From an uncultured delta proteobacterium (GTDB lineage Bacteria > Myxococcota_A > Polyangia > Polyangiales > JADJMO01): 35,815 bases of DNA. Position numbers and translations under genes: made by a program. The DNA is taken from the NCBI GenBank assembly GCA_903923175.1, contig CAIXWQ010001307.1, positions 1 to 35,815 on the forward strand, written 5' to 3'. The notes beneath the pieces were generated by a model. The model was not told the origin of the DNA. It was given only the letters and a program-made list of their open reading frames with translations, and ran no database searches. Positions 1 through 7,558 of this stretch are shown piece by piece (positions within the stretch are counted from its first letter, which is position 1; every line of letters begins with the position of its first letter).

Positions 1-716
1 GCCGACGCCAGCGCCGGCCCGCCGCCGACGAGGCTCGCAATCGTCGCGGGGTTGCGCGCGTCGTCGGGCTCGATGCCGGGCTCCACCAGCGCGAGCCGGC
101 GCTCTGCGTCGGCCGCGCCCGCCGAGAACGCCGCGCCGCCCGTCTGCGCGGCGGCGCCGTGCAGCGCGACGCCGAGCGGGAAGCCGAGGAGCACGCGTGC
201 GGCGATGAACGGCGTGTCGTCCACCTGCAGCACCACCACCGCGATCCCGAACAGCACGGCCAGCGCCAGGAGCGGCAACGCCGCCGCCAGCACGGCCGCG
301 GCGACCGCTCCACGGAGCGCGATCTCGAGCGCCTGCTCGCGCGACACCCCGTGCGTGGCCGCGCGCGCCGCCGCCCGCGCGGACACGAACGCGCCGAGCT
401 GGCAGGCGCCCCACGAGACGAGCGCGCCGAGGACGAGCGAGGCGAGCGCCCAGATCGCCGTCTCGAGCCGCGCGGCGTGCAGCCCCCCCTCGCCCAGCCA
501 CGCGTGGAGCCCGAACACCGCGGCCGCGAACACGACCAGCGGCAGCGCGAGCACGCGCGTCGCGCGCGCCGTCATGGCAGCCGCGCCTGCACGCAGCAGC
601 CGCTCGAACGTACGCGCGCGCTCGCTGGCCGCGCGCCCTCCGAGCCAGCGCGCGGACGACACGGCGAAGGCCAGCGAGAGGGCGGCGATGCCGCCGATGA
701 GAGCGATCTCGTCCAT
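1..716 (-). CDS. Divergent membrane pyrophosphatase-like protein, 3' end beyond window
   Basis: An open frame of 238 codons begins at ATG 716 and runs off the left edge. The translation is a multi-pass membrane protein that follows the membrane-bound pyrophosphatase pattern. It has an N-terminal hydrophobic helix, then a segment like the family's SER-E--R-IQ-GA--YL-RQYR stretch (RAASERARTFERLLRAGAAA), a helix pair around VSARAAARAATHGVS, and finally VEPGIEPDDARNPATIA, matching the family's VExGIPEDDPRNPATIA. Active-site residues are missing. The family's D-x3-D-x3-K-x-E run keeps only the VE, with Arg and Leu at the second Asp and the Lys. The DNVGDNVGD run that follows RNPATIA reads SLVGGGPAL. 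An upstream in-frame ATG at 752 is possible; neither start has a clear ribosome site. It lies downstream of hppA but behind a terminator. Probably a non-catalytic homologue; the missing C-terminal half prevents a firm verdict. Confidence 0.75.
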   Translation of the reverse strand, partial: MDEIALIGGIAALSLAFAVSSARWLGGRAASERARTFERLLRAGAAAMTARATRVLALPLVVFAAAVFGLHAWLGEGGLHAARLETAIWALASLVLGALVSWGACQLGAFVSARAAARAATHGVSREQALEIALRGAVAAAVLAAALPLLALAVLFGIAVVVLQVDDTPFIAARVLLGFPLGVALHGAAAQTGGAAFSAGAADAERRLALVEPGIEPDDARNPATIASLVGGGPALAS

Positions 717-925
717 GGAGGCGACAGCGCCCCGGACCCAACCGGGACGCATCCGTGAGGGCGGCGGGGCGATGCGGCCGCGACAGAGGCCCGAGCGCCG
801 CCGCCTCGGACCGCGACGGCCCCGACCGCCCCCCATAGCCCGAGCACGGCCGCGCGGGGACCGTGCAGCGGCCCGGCCAGCGGTCCGGCAGCCAGGAATC
901 CCGCGACGCGGGCGCGCGACGCGAC

Positions 926-974
926 AAAAAACACGAGTCCCGCGCTCATTCGATCGAATGAAGCGCGGGACTCG
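926..974 (-). terminator. Rho-independent terminator of hppA
   Basis: A perfect 13-bp stem (934-946 with 962-974) is extended by an inner CATTC/GAATG stem. On the minus strand it is followed by six T (complement of A 926-931). It lies 37 bp past the hppA stop, so hppA and the degenerate homologue at 1-716 are probably not simply co-transcribed. Confidence 0.85.
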
Positions 975-1010
975 CACCTGCGACCCGGTCATGCCGGGCG
1001 CGCCGTCAGC

Positions 1011-3563
1011 TCACTCGGCCGGAGCGGCCTTGGGAGCCGGCGTCTCGTCGGACGCCGACACGATGCGCATCGCGTAGAACGAGCGCCAGACGAAGACGAG
1101 CGAGCAGAGGAAGAACACCGCCGACAGGATGCGGGGCAGCTGCGACGAGCCGACCTTCATCTGCTCCGCGAGCTCGACGGCGAGGAGGCCGAACAGCGTC
1201 GTGAACTTGATGACGGGGTTCAGCGCGACCGAGGACGTGTCCTTGAATGGATCGCCGACGGTGTCGCCGACGACGCACGCCGCGTGGAGCTCGCTCCCCT
1301 TCTCCTTCAGCTCGACCTCGACGACCTTCTTCGCGTTGTCCCAAGCGCCGCCGGCGTTCGCCATGAACAGCGCCTGGAAGAGGCCGAAGAGCGCGATCGA
1401 GATCAGGTAGCCGATGAAGAAGAAGCTGTCGTAGAACGCGAACGCGAGGGTCGAGAAGAAGATCGTGAGGAAGATGTTGAACATCCCCTTCTGCGCGTAG
1501 ACCGTGCAGATCTCGACGACCTTCTTGCTGTCCTCGACGCTCGCCTTCTCGGCGCCGTCGAGCTTGATGTTCGCCTTGATGAACTCCACCGCGCGGTACG
1601 CGCCGGTCGACACGGCCTGCGTCGAGGCGCCCGTGAACCAGTAGATCACGGAGCCGCCGGCGATGAGGCCGAGCAGGAACGGCGGGTAGAGCAGCGAGAG
1701 CTTCTCGACGTCGTGCGAGAACTGTCCGGTGAGGCCGACGATGATCGAGAAGATCATCGTCGTCGCGCCGACGACGGCCGTGCCGATGAGCACGGGCTTC
1801 GCGGTCGCCTTGAACGTGTTGCCGGCGCCGTCGTTCTCCTCGAGGAAGTGCTTCGCCTTCTCGAACTCGACGTCGAAGCCGAACTGCTTCTTGATCTCGG
1901 CAGGCGCCTCGGGGAGCGACTCGATGATCGAGAGCTCGTAGACCGACTGCGCGTTGTCCGTGACCGGACCGTACGAGTCGACGGCGATGGTGACCGGGCC
2001 CATGCCGAGGAAGCCGAACGCGACGAGGCCGAAGCCGAACACCGCGGACGGGTCGAACGGCGGCTTGCCCTCGACCGCGATCATCATGATCGAGCCGACG
2101 CCCATCAGGCTGACGTAGTACGCCGTGCCCATCAGGCCGAGCAGGATCATGCCCATCCAGTAGGCGCTGAAGTTGCCGGCCGTGAGGCCCGCGAGGACGT
2201 TGAGCGAAGCGCCGCCCTCTCGCGAGGCCGTGACGACCTCCTTCACGTGACCCGATTCGGTCGAGGTGAAGACCTTGATGACCTCGGGGATGATCGCGCC
2301 GGCGGCGGTGCCGCACGTGATGATCACGGAGAGCTTCCACCAGAGGGTGCCGTCACCGAGCGTCGGGATGAGCACCTTCGAGACGGCGAAGGTCGCGATG
2401 ATCGAGATGGCCGACGTCAGGATGACGAGCTGCGTGAGCGGCTGCTCGAAGTTCATCTTGTCGGAGTTGAGGTAGCGGCCCTTCGCGATGATGTCGTTGA
2501 TGAAGTACGAGACCGCCGAGGCGATCACCATCACGATGCGCATCACGAAGATCCAGACGAGGAGCTGGACCTGGACCGTCTGGTCCTTGACGGCGAGGAG
2601 GATGAACGAGATCAGCGCGACGCCGGTGACGCCGTAGGTCTCGAAGCCGTCCGCCGAGGGGCCGACCGAGTCGCCCGCGTTGTCACCGGTGCAGTCGGCG
2701 ATGACGCCCGGGTTGCGCGCGTCGTCTTCCTTGATCTTGAAGACGATCTTCATCAGGTCGGACCCGATGTCGGCAATCTTCGTGAAGATGCCGCCGGCGA
2801 TGCGGAGCGCCGAGGCGCCGAGCGACTCGCCGATCGCGAAGCCGATGAAACAGGGGCCCGCGAGCTTGCCGGGGATGAAGAGCAGGATGCCGAGCATCAG
2901 GAGCAGCTCGACCGAGATCAGCAGCATGCCGATGCTCATGCCGGCCTTCAGCGGGATCGCGTAGCAGGGGAACGGCTTGCCCTTGAGCGCGCCGAACGCC
3001 GTGCGCGAGTTCGCGAAGGTGTTCACGCGGATGCCGAACCAGGCCACCGCGCAGGAGCCGGCGATGCCGACCAGCGAGAACACCAGGATGATGCCGACCT
3101 TGAGGGCCTGCCCATCGGCGAAGTAGTGCTGCGCGACGCCGAAGTAGTAGACGATGATCGCGCCGATGAACGCCTCGAGGACGAGGATGAACTTCACCTG
3201 CGTCACGAGGTACGTCTTGCAGGTCTCGTAGATCAGCTCGCTGATCTCGAGCATCGACTTGTGCACCGGGGCGTTCTTCAGCTGCCCGTACATCACGAGC
3301 GCGAAGACCATTCCGAGGGCGCAGACGACGAGCCCGCCCGTGAGCAGCGTGTGCCCCGACGTGCCGCCGAGGAAGCTCGCGATCTTCGTGTCCGCGAGAT
3401 CCGGGACGATGAGGTTGGCTTCGCCGCCCCCCTTATGCGCGGGGGCTCCTTCGCCCGCCCAGGCGACGCCGCCGACGAGGGCGAGCACGAGCGCGACGAG
3501 CAGGCCGAGCCACTTCGGGCCCGCCCGGCGTGCGCCCGGCGTCAGGATGTTCGAGTTCATCAT
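1011..3563 (-). CDS. hppA: Membrane-bound proton-translocating pyrophosphatase (divergent subclass)
   Basis: An 850-residue integral membrane protein that hydrolyses PPi and pumps H+ (possibly Na+) across the inner membrane. Family motifs are plain: TKIADIGSDLMK (261-272), KEDDARNPGVIADCTGDNAGD (about 278-298), DSYGPVTDNA, AGNTFKATAK and VVGDTVGDPFKDT near the C-terminus. In the usual DVGADLVGKVE substrate site, GKVE is replaced by KIVF. This resembles a known divergent clade of bacterial PPases that includes Na+-regulated H+ pumps. Lys in GNTFKA is at the position associated with K+ independence, which suggests but does not prove it. The N-terminus has a hydrophobic leader (17-37). AGGAGAGG lies just upstream, and ATG 3563 or ATG 3560 could start. 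At 850 residues it is longer than most relatives. It has its own terminator and lies beside the motor operons, so supplying motive force to them is an inference. Confidence 0.95.
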   Translation of the reverse strand: MMNSNILTPGARRAGPKWLGLLVALVLALVGGVAWAGEGAPAHKGGGEANLIVPDLADTKIASFLGGTSGHTLLTGGLVVCALGMVFALVMYGQLKNAPVHKSMLEISELIYETCKTYLVTQVKFILVLEAFIGAIIVYYFGVAQHYFADGQALKVGIILVFSLVGIAGSCAVAWFGIRVNTFANSRTAFGALKGKPFPCYAIPLKAGMSIGMLLISVELLLMLGILLFIPGKLAGPCFIGFAIGESLGASALRIAGGIFTKIADIGSDLMKIVFKIKEDDARNPGVIADCTGDNAGDSVGPSADGFETYGVTGVALISFILLAVKDQTVQVQLLVWIFVMRIVMVIASAVSYFINDIIAKGRYLNSDKMNFEQPLTQLVILTSAISIIATFAVSKVLIPTLGDGTLWWKLSVIITCGTAAGAIIPEVIKVFTSTESGHVKEVVTASREGGASLNVLAGLTAGNFSAYWMGMILLGLMGTAYYVSLMGVGSIMMIAVEGKPPFDPSAVFGFGLVAFGFLGMGPVTIAVDSYGPVTDNAQSVYELSIIESLPEAPAEIKKQFGFDVEFEKAKHFLEENDGAGNTFKATAKPVLIGTAVVGATTMIFSIIVGLTGQFSHDVEKLSLLYPPFLLGLIAGGSVIYWFTGASTQAVSTGAYRAVEFIKANIKLDGAEKASVEDSKKVVEICTVYAQKGMFNIFLTIFFSTLAFAFYDSFFFIGYLISIALFGLFQALFMANAGGAWDNAKKVVEVELKEKGSELHAACVVGDTVGDPFKDTSSVALNPVIKFTTLFGLLAVELAEQMKVGSSQLPRILSAVFFLCSLVFVWRSFYAMRIVSASDETPAPKAAPAE

Positions 3564-3686
3564 GTCCTCTCCTGGAGCTTCAGCGCCCGGGCGCGCGCCT
3601 GCCTACGAGCAGACGGCTACACGGCCGCGTCTCTCGAGGGGTTGGCCGCCTGCATCGGCAGACGCTTCAGCACGCCTCGTCGGCAG

Positions 3687-3708
3687 GGCGGAGTCGCACG
3701 ACTCCGCC
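3687..3708. promoter_or_regulatory. Perfect 10-bp inverted repeat upstream of hppA
   Basis: GGCGGAGTCG, a 2-nt spacer, then CGACTCCGCC. It lies about 125 bp upstream of the hppA start, in the 302-bp gap between hppA and the TolR gene at 3866. It has no following T-run, so an operator or leader hairpin is more likely than a terminator. The regulator is unknown. Confidence 0.45.
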
Positions 3709-3756
3709 ACGTGCGTCGAGGTGCGTTTATCCGATTCCGGGGCGGCTGACCACTGC

Positions 3757-3775
3757 GTTACGACTGAGGCGTAAC
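3757..3775. promoter_or_regulatory. Palindrome GTTACG-N7-CGTAAC upstream of hppA
   Basis: A perfect 6-bp inverted repeat with a 7-nt spacer, about 195 bp upstream of the hppA ATG. The same architecture, GTTACA-N7-TGTAAC, overlaps the -10 element of the small secreted gene at 27710-27955. A common DNA-binding regulator is inferred from these two sites only. Confidence 0.45.
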
Positions 3776-3804
3776 CCATGCAGGAGGCGCCAAGTCCGCC
3801 GCGC

Positions 3805-3847
3805 AAAAGCAGCGCGCCCGGCCTCGCGTGAGCGAGCGCCGGGCGCG
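3805..3847 (-). terminator. Terminator of the left motor operon
   Basis: The stem CGCGCCCGGC (3813-3822) pairs with GCCGGGCGCG (3838-3847). An inner CTCGC/GCGAG stem (3823-3827 with 3832-3836) extends it, and TTTT follows on the minus strand (complement of 3805-3808). It lies 18 bp beyond the stop of the last TolR gene and separates the motor operon from hppA. Confidence 0.7.
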
Positions 3848-3865
3848 TCGTCCGAAAAGGCTGGG

Positions 3866-4504
3866 CTACTTCTTGCCGCTCAGGGCCAGGAAGTGGAACT
3901 TCGAGATCTTCGCCTGCATGAGGGTGAACATCACCTCGGTCATCACGCGGAAGCTCGTGTAGCGATCGAAGACAACCATCGCCTCCACGCCCTTCTTCTT
4001 CTTCTGCTTGGCGACCTCTTCAGCGACCTTCACCGGGTTCTCGAGCGCGCTCAGGAGCGGCGTGATCTCGATGTCCTCCGCCTTGCCCCGCGCCTTGAAC
4101 TTCTTGTCGAAGCCGCCGCGCGAGTCCCCGGAGCAGAACGCGAGGTGGTAGTTCTCGTTCGGCTTCGGCTGCTCGGCGGCCGACTGGAAGCACTTCGGGA
4201 CCTCGACCCCCTTGAGCTCGTTGCCGTTGACGAGGATCCGGTCGGACGAGACGACGACCTGAATGCCCTCCGTCGCGGGCTCGCCCTCGAGGAGCGAGGA
4301 GGGGAGCGCGAGGTCGCTCGTCTGCGGCAAGTTCGCCGAGGACGATGACAGGCTCTTGAGAAGGAACACCAGGATGATGGTCATCATGTCCATCATCGCG
4401 GTGATGTTCAGGAAGTTCGCTTCATGGGGGTGGGCCCGGCGGCGCGTCTCCTTGCGGACGAGCGCCTTGAACTTCGCCGGGGAAACCCCCTTCTGGGCTG
4501 CCAT
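3866..4504 (-). CDS. ExbD/TolR-type motor subunit (second TolR of left motor)
   Basis: A 212-residue single-pass inner-membrane protein of the ExbD/TolR family. After a basic N-terminus (KFKALVRKETRRR) comes one helix, NITAMMDMMTIILVFLLKS. It contains the family's proton-carrying Asp (D39), which sits next to the TolQ/ExbB channel. The rest is a periplasmic domain ending in FDRYTSFRVMTEVMFTLMQA and a final strand, typical of the family. GGAG lies about 9 nt before the ATG. It is third in a TolQ-TolR-TolR operon, 17 bp after the preceding gene, the same gene content as M. xanthus AglR-AglQ-AglS. It most resembles, by position and low Cys content, the second TolR of the opposite motor (8237-8860). 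Its exact partner is unknown. Confidence 0.88.
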   Translation of the reverse strand: MAAQKGVSPAKFKALVRKETRRRAHPHEANFLNITAMMDMMTIILVFLLKSLSSSSANLPQTSDLALPSSLLEGEPATEGIQVVVSSDRILVNGNELKGVEVPKCFQSAAEQPKPNENYHLAFCSGDSRGGFDKKFKARGKAEDIEITPLLSALENPVKVAEEVAKQKKKKGVEAMVVFDRYTSFRVMTEVMFTLMQAKISKFHFLALSGKK

Positions 4505-4521
4505 TCGTGGGTCTCCGTGTC

Positions 4522-5271
4522 CTACTTCGAGCCGCCGAGGACGGTGAAGATGACGTCCGGGAAGAGCTCACTGCATTTCGTCGTGTCGTCGCCGCACTCT
4601 TTCGCGCACTGCCCCTGGTTGCAGACCATGTGAACCTGGTCGCCCGTCGCCGGATCGACCTCGCTCGGGCAGGGCTCCTTGCAGCTACCCGCTTCGTCGC
4701 CGCGGATGGCATCCATCACGCGTACGACCTCCTGGAACGGAACGTTCGGACCGGCTGTGAGCAGCACCTGACGGTCGTGGTGGGCGACGTCGTACTTGTC
4801 CTTCACGTAGCGAAGGCACTTCTGCAGACCGACCGCGTCGTACTTCTTGTTCCCCTCGTTCCCCTCCCCCGCCGCATCGATTCGCGGGATGGCGACGGCC
4901 GAGGAGCCTTCCCGGCACCCCGGACCGATCGAGCCGCCCTTCGCTTTGATGAAGTAGCCGTCGGTGCCGATGATGACCGTGAGGTTGAGCGAGTCGTCGT
5001 TCAGCGGCTTCTGCTGGACGCCGCCCTTGCTGGAACGGGGCGCGTTCGCGTCGAGCGTCACCGTGAAGGTCACGCTGATGCTGGCGAGCACGAACATCAT
5101 CACGTTGGTGATGATGTCGAGGAACGGCACGATGTTGAGCTCGCCCGCCTCCTCCGACTCATCGACCTCCTTGGGGGTCGAGAGCCGACGGATCTTCGAG
5201 CGCTGTGCAGCGGTGACCTTCTCACCCGCCTGCGCGGCTGCCTCGAGATACGGGTTGTTCGTGTTGGACAT
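4522..5271 (-). CDS. ExbD/TolR-type motor subunit with Cys-rich periplasmic insertion (first TolR of left motor)
   Basis: A 249-residue ExbD/TolR-family protein. It has a cytoplasmic N-terminus of about 44 residues and the membrane helix LNIVPFLDIITNVMMFVLAS carrying the proton-pathway Asp D52. The periplasmic domain contains VPFQEVVRVMDAIRG, the usual helix before the last strand. Between that helix and the terminal strand (FPDVIFTVLGG) is an extra loop of about 40 residues with six Cys, not normal for ExbD/TolR. The first TolR of the opposite motor (7559-8230) has a Cys-rich insert at the same place. That pairs the two genes as paralogues. The loop is probably disulphide-bonded and could contact peptidoglycan or a periplasmic Glt-type partner. 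It sits downstream of the TolQ gene in the same operon. Confidence 0.88.
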   Translation of the reverse strand: MSNTNNPYLEAAAQAGEKVTAAQRSKIRRLSTPKEVDESEEAGELNIVPFLDIITNVMMFVLASISVTFTVTLDANAPRSSKGGVQQKPLNDDSLNLTVIIGTDGYFIKAKGGSIGPGCREGSSAVAIPRIDAAGEGNEGNKKYDAVGLQKCLRYVKDKYDVAHHDRQVLLTAGPNVPFQEVVRVMDAIRGDEAGSCKEPCPSEVDPATGDQVHMVCNQGQCAKECGDDTTKCSELFPDVIFTVLGGSK

Positions 5272-5376
5272 CCTCTGCTCCTCGGGGGTCCAAGGCGCGC
5301 TCGCGAAGAGCGTCGCCCTCGGTCGATCGATACGCGCGCGAGGCCTCCGGTCACCCGGGACGCTCGCGCCGCGCGA

Positions 5377-6096
5377 TCAGCCCTGACCGCCGCGCTGGAT
5401 GGCCAGCAGGTTGAAGATCCGCTCCTGCGTCGAGTCGATGTCGTGCTGGATCTTCTTGACGTTGGTGTTGAGGAGCAGGTGGCAGATCATGCAGAGCACC
5501 GCGATGAACAGACCGAAGGCGGTGTTCACCATGGCTTCCGAGATGCCTTCCGCGAGCTTCTGCTGACGCTCGCTGGCGGGCATGTTCGGGTTCGACACCG
5601 CGGCGAACGTCCGGATGAGGCCGAAGACGGTGCCGAGGAGGCCGATCAGGGTGGCGATGTTCGCCATCGACCAGAGCGAGCCGATCCGCTTCTCCACCTC
5701 GGGCTTGAGCTCCGCCGCCTTCTCCGACAGCTGCGAGTCGATCTCGTCCGGTCCGCGGTTCGCGACCGCGAGGCCGCTCTTCACCAGCTGCAGGATGGGG
5801 TAGGAGCCGTTGCCCGCCTCGCAAAGCTTGATCGCGCGGTCGAGATTGTTCGCGTTCACGAGCTTGCGGATCTGCGCGAAGAACTCCTTCGAGTTCACGC
5901 GATACTTCGCGAGCTGGAACACCGTCCTCTCGATGACGATCGTGATGACGATCGCCAGCATGAGGAGGTTGACGTACATCGCGGGGCCGCCGTCTTTGAA
6001 GGCCTTGACGATGAAGCTGCCACCCTGCGCCTCGGACGCCGACGCCGACGCCAACGACGCCAACGCGCTGACCGCCGTATCCACGAGCGAAACCAT
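5377..6096 (-). CDS. MotA/TolQ/ExbB-type proton channel subunit (left motor)
   Basis: A 239-residue inner-membrane channel subunit that, with TolR-type partners, converts proton flow into mechanical work. Three membrane helices are visible at about 39-58, 142-164 and 189-209, with a large cytoplasmic loop between the first and second. The conserved polar threonines of the channel are present: T156 in LIGLLGTVFGLI and T192 in SEAMVNTAFGLF. ATG 6096 is chosen because AAAGGAG lies 6 nt upstream of it; a longer frame from 6120 would put this ribosome site inside the coding region. It heads a TolQ-TolR-TolR operon. This one-plus-two composition matches M. xanthus AglRQS rather than a Tol-Pal cluster, since no TolA, TolB or Pal is nearby. 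Compared with the right-hand motor it has an extended Ala/Ser-rich N-terminus of about 20 residues. Confidence 0.9.
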   Translation of the reverse strand: MVSLVDTAVSALASLASASASEAQGGSFIVKAFKDGGPAMYVNLLMLAIVITIVIERTVFQLAKYRVNSKEFFAQIRKLVNANNLDRAIKLCEAGNGSYPILQLVKSGLAVANRGPDEIDSQLSEKAAELKPEVEKRIGSLWSMANIATLIGLLGTVFGLIRTFAAVSNPNMPASERQQKLAEGISEAMVNTAFGLFIAVLCMICHLLLNTNVKKIQHDIDSTQERIFNLLAIQRGGQG

Positions 6097-6510
6097 TCCA
6101 GGCTCCTTTCCGCCGTCCATCCCGTCCGAGAAGCCGGCCGCGCGCCCTCAACCACCCATAGACGTCGCAGCCAAAAACCTTACGTCATCTTCCGCCGAAG
6201 CGGGTCCGGATGCGATGTACCCCCAGGGGTCACGCCCCAGACGACTGGGCACATACGAGCCACGCCCCGAGGCCGCGTTCAGGCACTGCGGCTCGCAACC
6301 CGTCGTTCGCTCCGACGTCTACTCGCCCCGGGAGGCCGAGACTGTACGCGGCGCGGTCTGAAGGTGTCAACGTCGTGCGCACCCCCAGTATCCCCGCCAT
6401 CGGACCTCGGGCGGAGCCACTCTTGGGGCCCACTCCTCAGCATCGCGATCCGCGCTCGGCGTACGATTCCACGCGAGGCAAAACGATCCTGAGCCATGCC
6501 GAATGCGTCC

Positions 6511-6538
6511 TTGACCAGCATCTCGCCCCGGGTATCCT
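6511..6538 (+). promoter_or_regulatory. Possible sigma70-type promoter for right motor operon
   Basis: TTGACC (6511-6516), 16-nt spacer, TATCCT (6533-6538), about 240 bp upstream of the TolQ start at 6780. The -35 hexamer is identical to that of the better-supported promoter near 28020. Position and match are suggestive only. Confidence 0.3.
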
Positions 6539-6665
6539 CCCCCCAAGACCTCGGTTTCTAGCGTCTTTCAGCGTTTGGACCGGGGCCTCTTCGAGGATCT
6601 TGCGCGATTGAGGCAGACGGGAAACGCCGTCGCCGAGTGGGGTCCTGGGCACCGAAAATACGATT

Positions 6666-6700
6666 GAGCCGTGGCGGAACTTTCCGGAAAGCCACGGCTC
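6666..6700 (+). promoter_or_regulatory. 10-bp inverted repeat enclosing a palindrome, upstream of right motor
   Basis: GAGCCGTGGC (6666-6675) pairs perfectly with GCCACGGCTC (6691-6700), and the loop contains the palindrome TTTCCGGAAA (6681-6690). It lies 80-114 nt before the start codon of the rightward TolQ gene. It could be a leader hairpin controlling motor expression or a bipartite operator. No T-run follows, so it is not a simple terminator. Confidence 0.5.
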
Positions 6701-6779
6701 GTAGATCACTGCACCCGACCGAACGAGAAGAGCCCCCGACGTGGGGAAGCCACCGCGACCTGCGGTGGGGAGGAGCCAA

Positions 6780-7445
6780 ATGAGCGGTATTCTGGAGCAC
6801 TTCAATGCTGGTGGTTGGGCGATGTGGGTCATCCTCGGCTGGTTGAGCCTGGTGTTCGCCATCGTCATCGAACGCTCGATCTACCTGTTCGGCTCCTCCA
6901 TCTCGAAGGACGTGTTCCTGTCGACGATGCAGAAGTGCATCCTCGCGGGTGACGTGCAGAAGGCGATCAAGATGTGCTCGGCGGCGAACGCGCCGCTCGC
7001 GCGCATCGTCCAGGCGGGCCTCATCAAGGTGAACCGCCCCGACGAAGAGGTGCAGGCCGCGCTCGACGAGGCCGCCCTCCGCGAGCTCCCGAAGATCGCG
7101 ACGCGCACCGGCTACCTCGGCCTCCTCGCGAACCTCGCGATGCTCTCGGGCCTCTTCGGCACCGTCGTCGGCCTCATCAAGTCGTTCGGCGCCGTCTCGA
7201 AGCCGGGCGTCGACCAGGCCCAGAAGGCGACGCTGCTCGCCGAAGGCATCTCGGAGGCCATGAACTGCACCGCGTTCGGCCTCATCGTCGCCATCATCGG
7301 CCTCATCGGGTTCGCCGTGCTCAACGGCAAGACCCAGGGCCTCGAGGACGACATCAACGAGGCGACCGTCCAGGTCATGAACCTCATCGTGAACAACCGC
7401 CAGAAGGTCAACCTCGCGAACGTCCAGCCCGCCGCGGCGGAGTGA
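6780..7445 (+). CDS. MotA/TolQ/ExbB-type proton channel subunit (right motor)
   Basis: A 221-residue inner-membrane channel subunit, paralogue of the product of 5377-6096. Helices lie at about 13-32, 113-136 and 161-181. The channel threonines are T128 (GLFGTVVGLIKSFG) and T164 (EAMNCTAFGLIVA). ATG 6780 is used because GGAGGAG lies 5 nt before it; the longer frame from 6741 lacks a ribosome site and adds residues unlike the family. It heads a second TolQ-TolR-TolR operon transcribed away from the first. In M. xanthus one AglRQS motor serves gliding and, through Nfs, spore-coat assembly. Here two motors may be dedicated to separate tasks, or may form mixed complexes; sequence alone cannot decide. 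Confidence 0.92.
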   Translation: MSGILEHFNAGGWAMWVILGWLSLVFAIVIERSIYLFGSSISKDVFLSTMQKCILAGDVQKAIKMCSAANAPLARIVQAGLIKVNRPDEEVQAALDEAALRELPKIATRTGYLGLLANLAMLSGLFGTVVGLIKSFGAVSKPGVDQAQKATLLAEGISEAMNCTAFGLIVAIIGLIGFAVLNGKTQGLEDDINEATVQVMNLIVNNRQKVNLANVQPAAAE

Positions 7446-7486
7446 GTCGTTCTCGGGAACTTTCGGTCGTTTCGTTGGGTCAGTGA

Positions 7487-7528
7487 GAGAGCCCCGAGGC
7501 CTGCGAAGGCGCGGGCCCAGGGGCTCTC
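7487..7528 (+). other. Intercistronic hairpin between TolQ and first TolR
   Basis: GAGAGCCCC (7487-7495) pairs with GGGGCTCTC (7520-7528), with a small GCCT-GCGA-AGGC hairpin inside. It sits in the 113-bp gap of the right motor operon, with no T-run after it. It may stabilise or attenuate the message and set the TolQ:TolR ratio. Confidence 0.45.
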
Positions 7529-7558
7529 GGTGCAGCAGCGAGAGCGAAGGAGCGGACG

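Larger units (their letters stand above)
6097..6779. other. 683-bp divergent control region between the two motor operons
   Basis: No credible gene lies here; the frames present have no family resemblance and no ribosome sites. It must hold promoters for both motor operons. I see one sigma70-like element for the rightward operon and one strong inverted repeat (listed separately). I found no convincing promoter for the leftward operon. Confidence 0.6.

Noticed and set aside
572-949. 125-residue minus-strand frame with a hydrophobic-looking start
   Set aside because: It starts inside the hppA terminator and overlaps the pyrophosphatase-like gene out of frame; no family resemblance.
52-1077. 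341-residue plus-strand frame at the left edge
   Set aside because: Ala/Arg/Ser shadow of the minus-strand pyrophosphatase-like gene and of the terminator.
6437-6868. 143-residue minus-strand frame in the divergent control region
   Set aside because: It overlaps the start of the right TolQ gene on the opposite strand, lacks a ribosome site and shows no recognisable domain.
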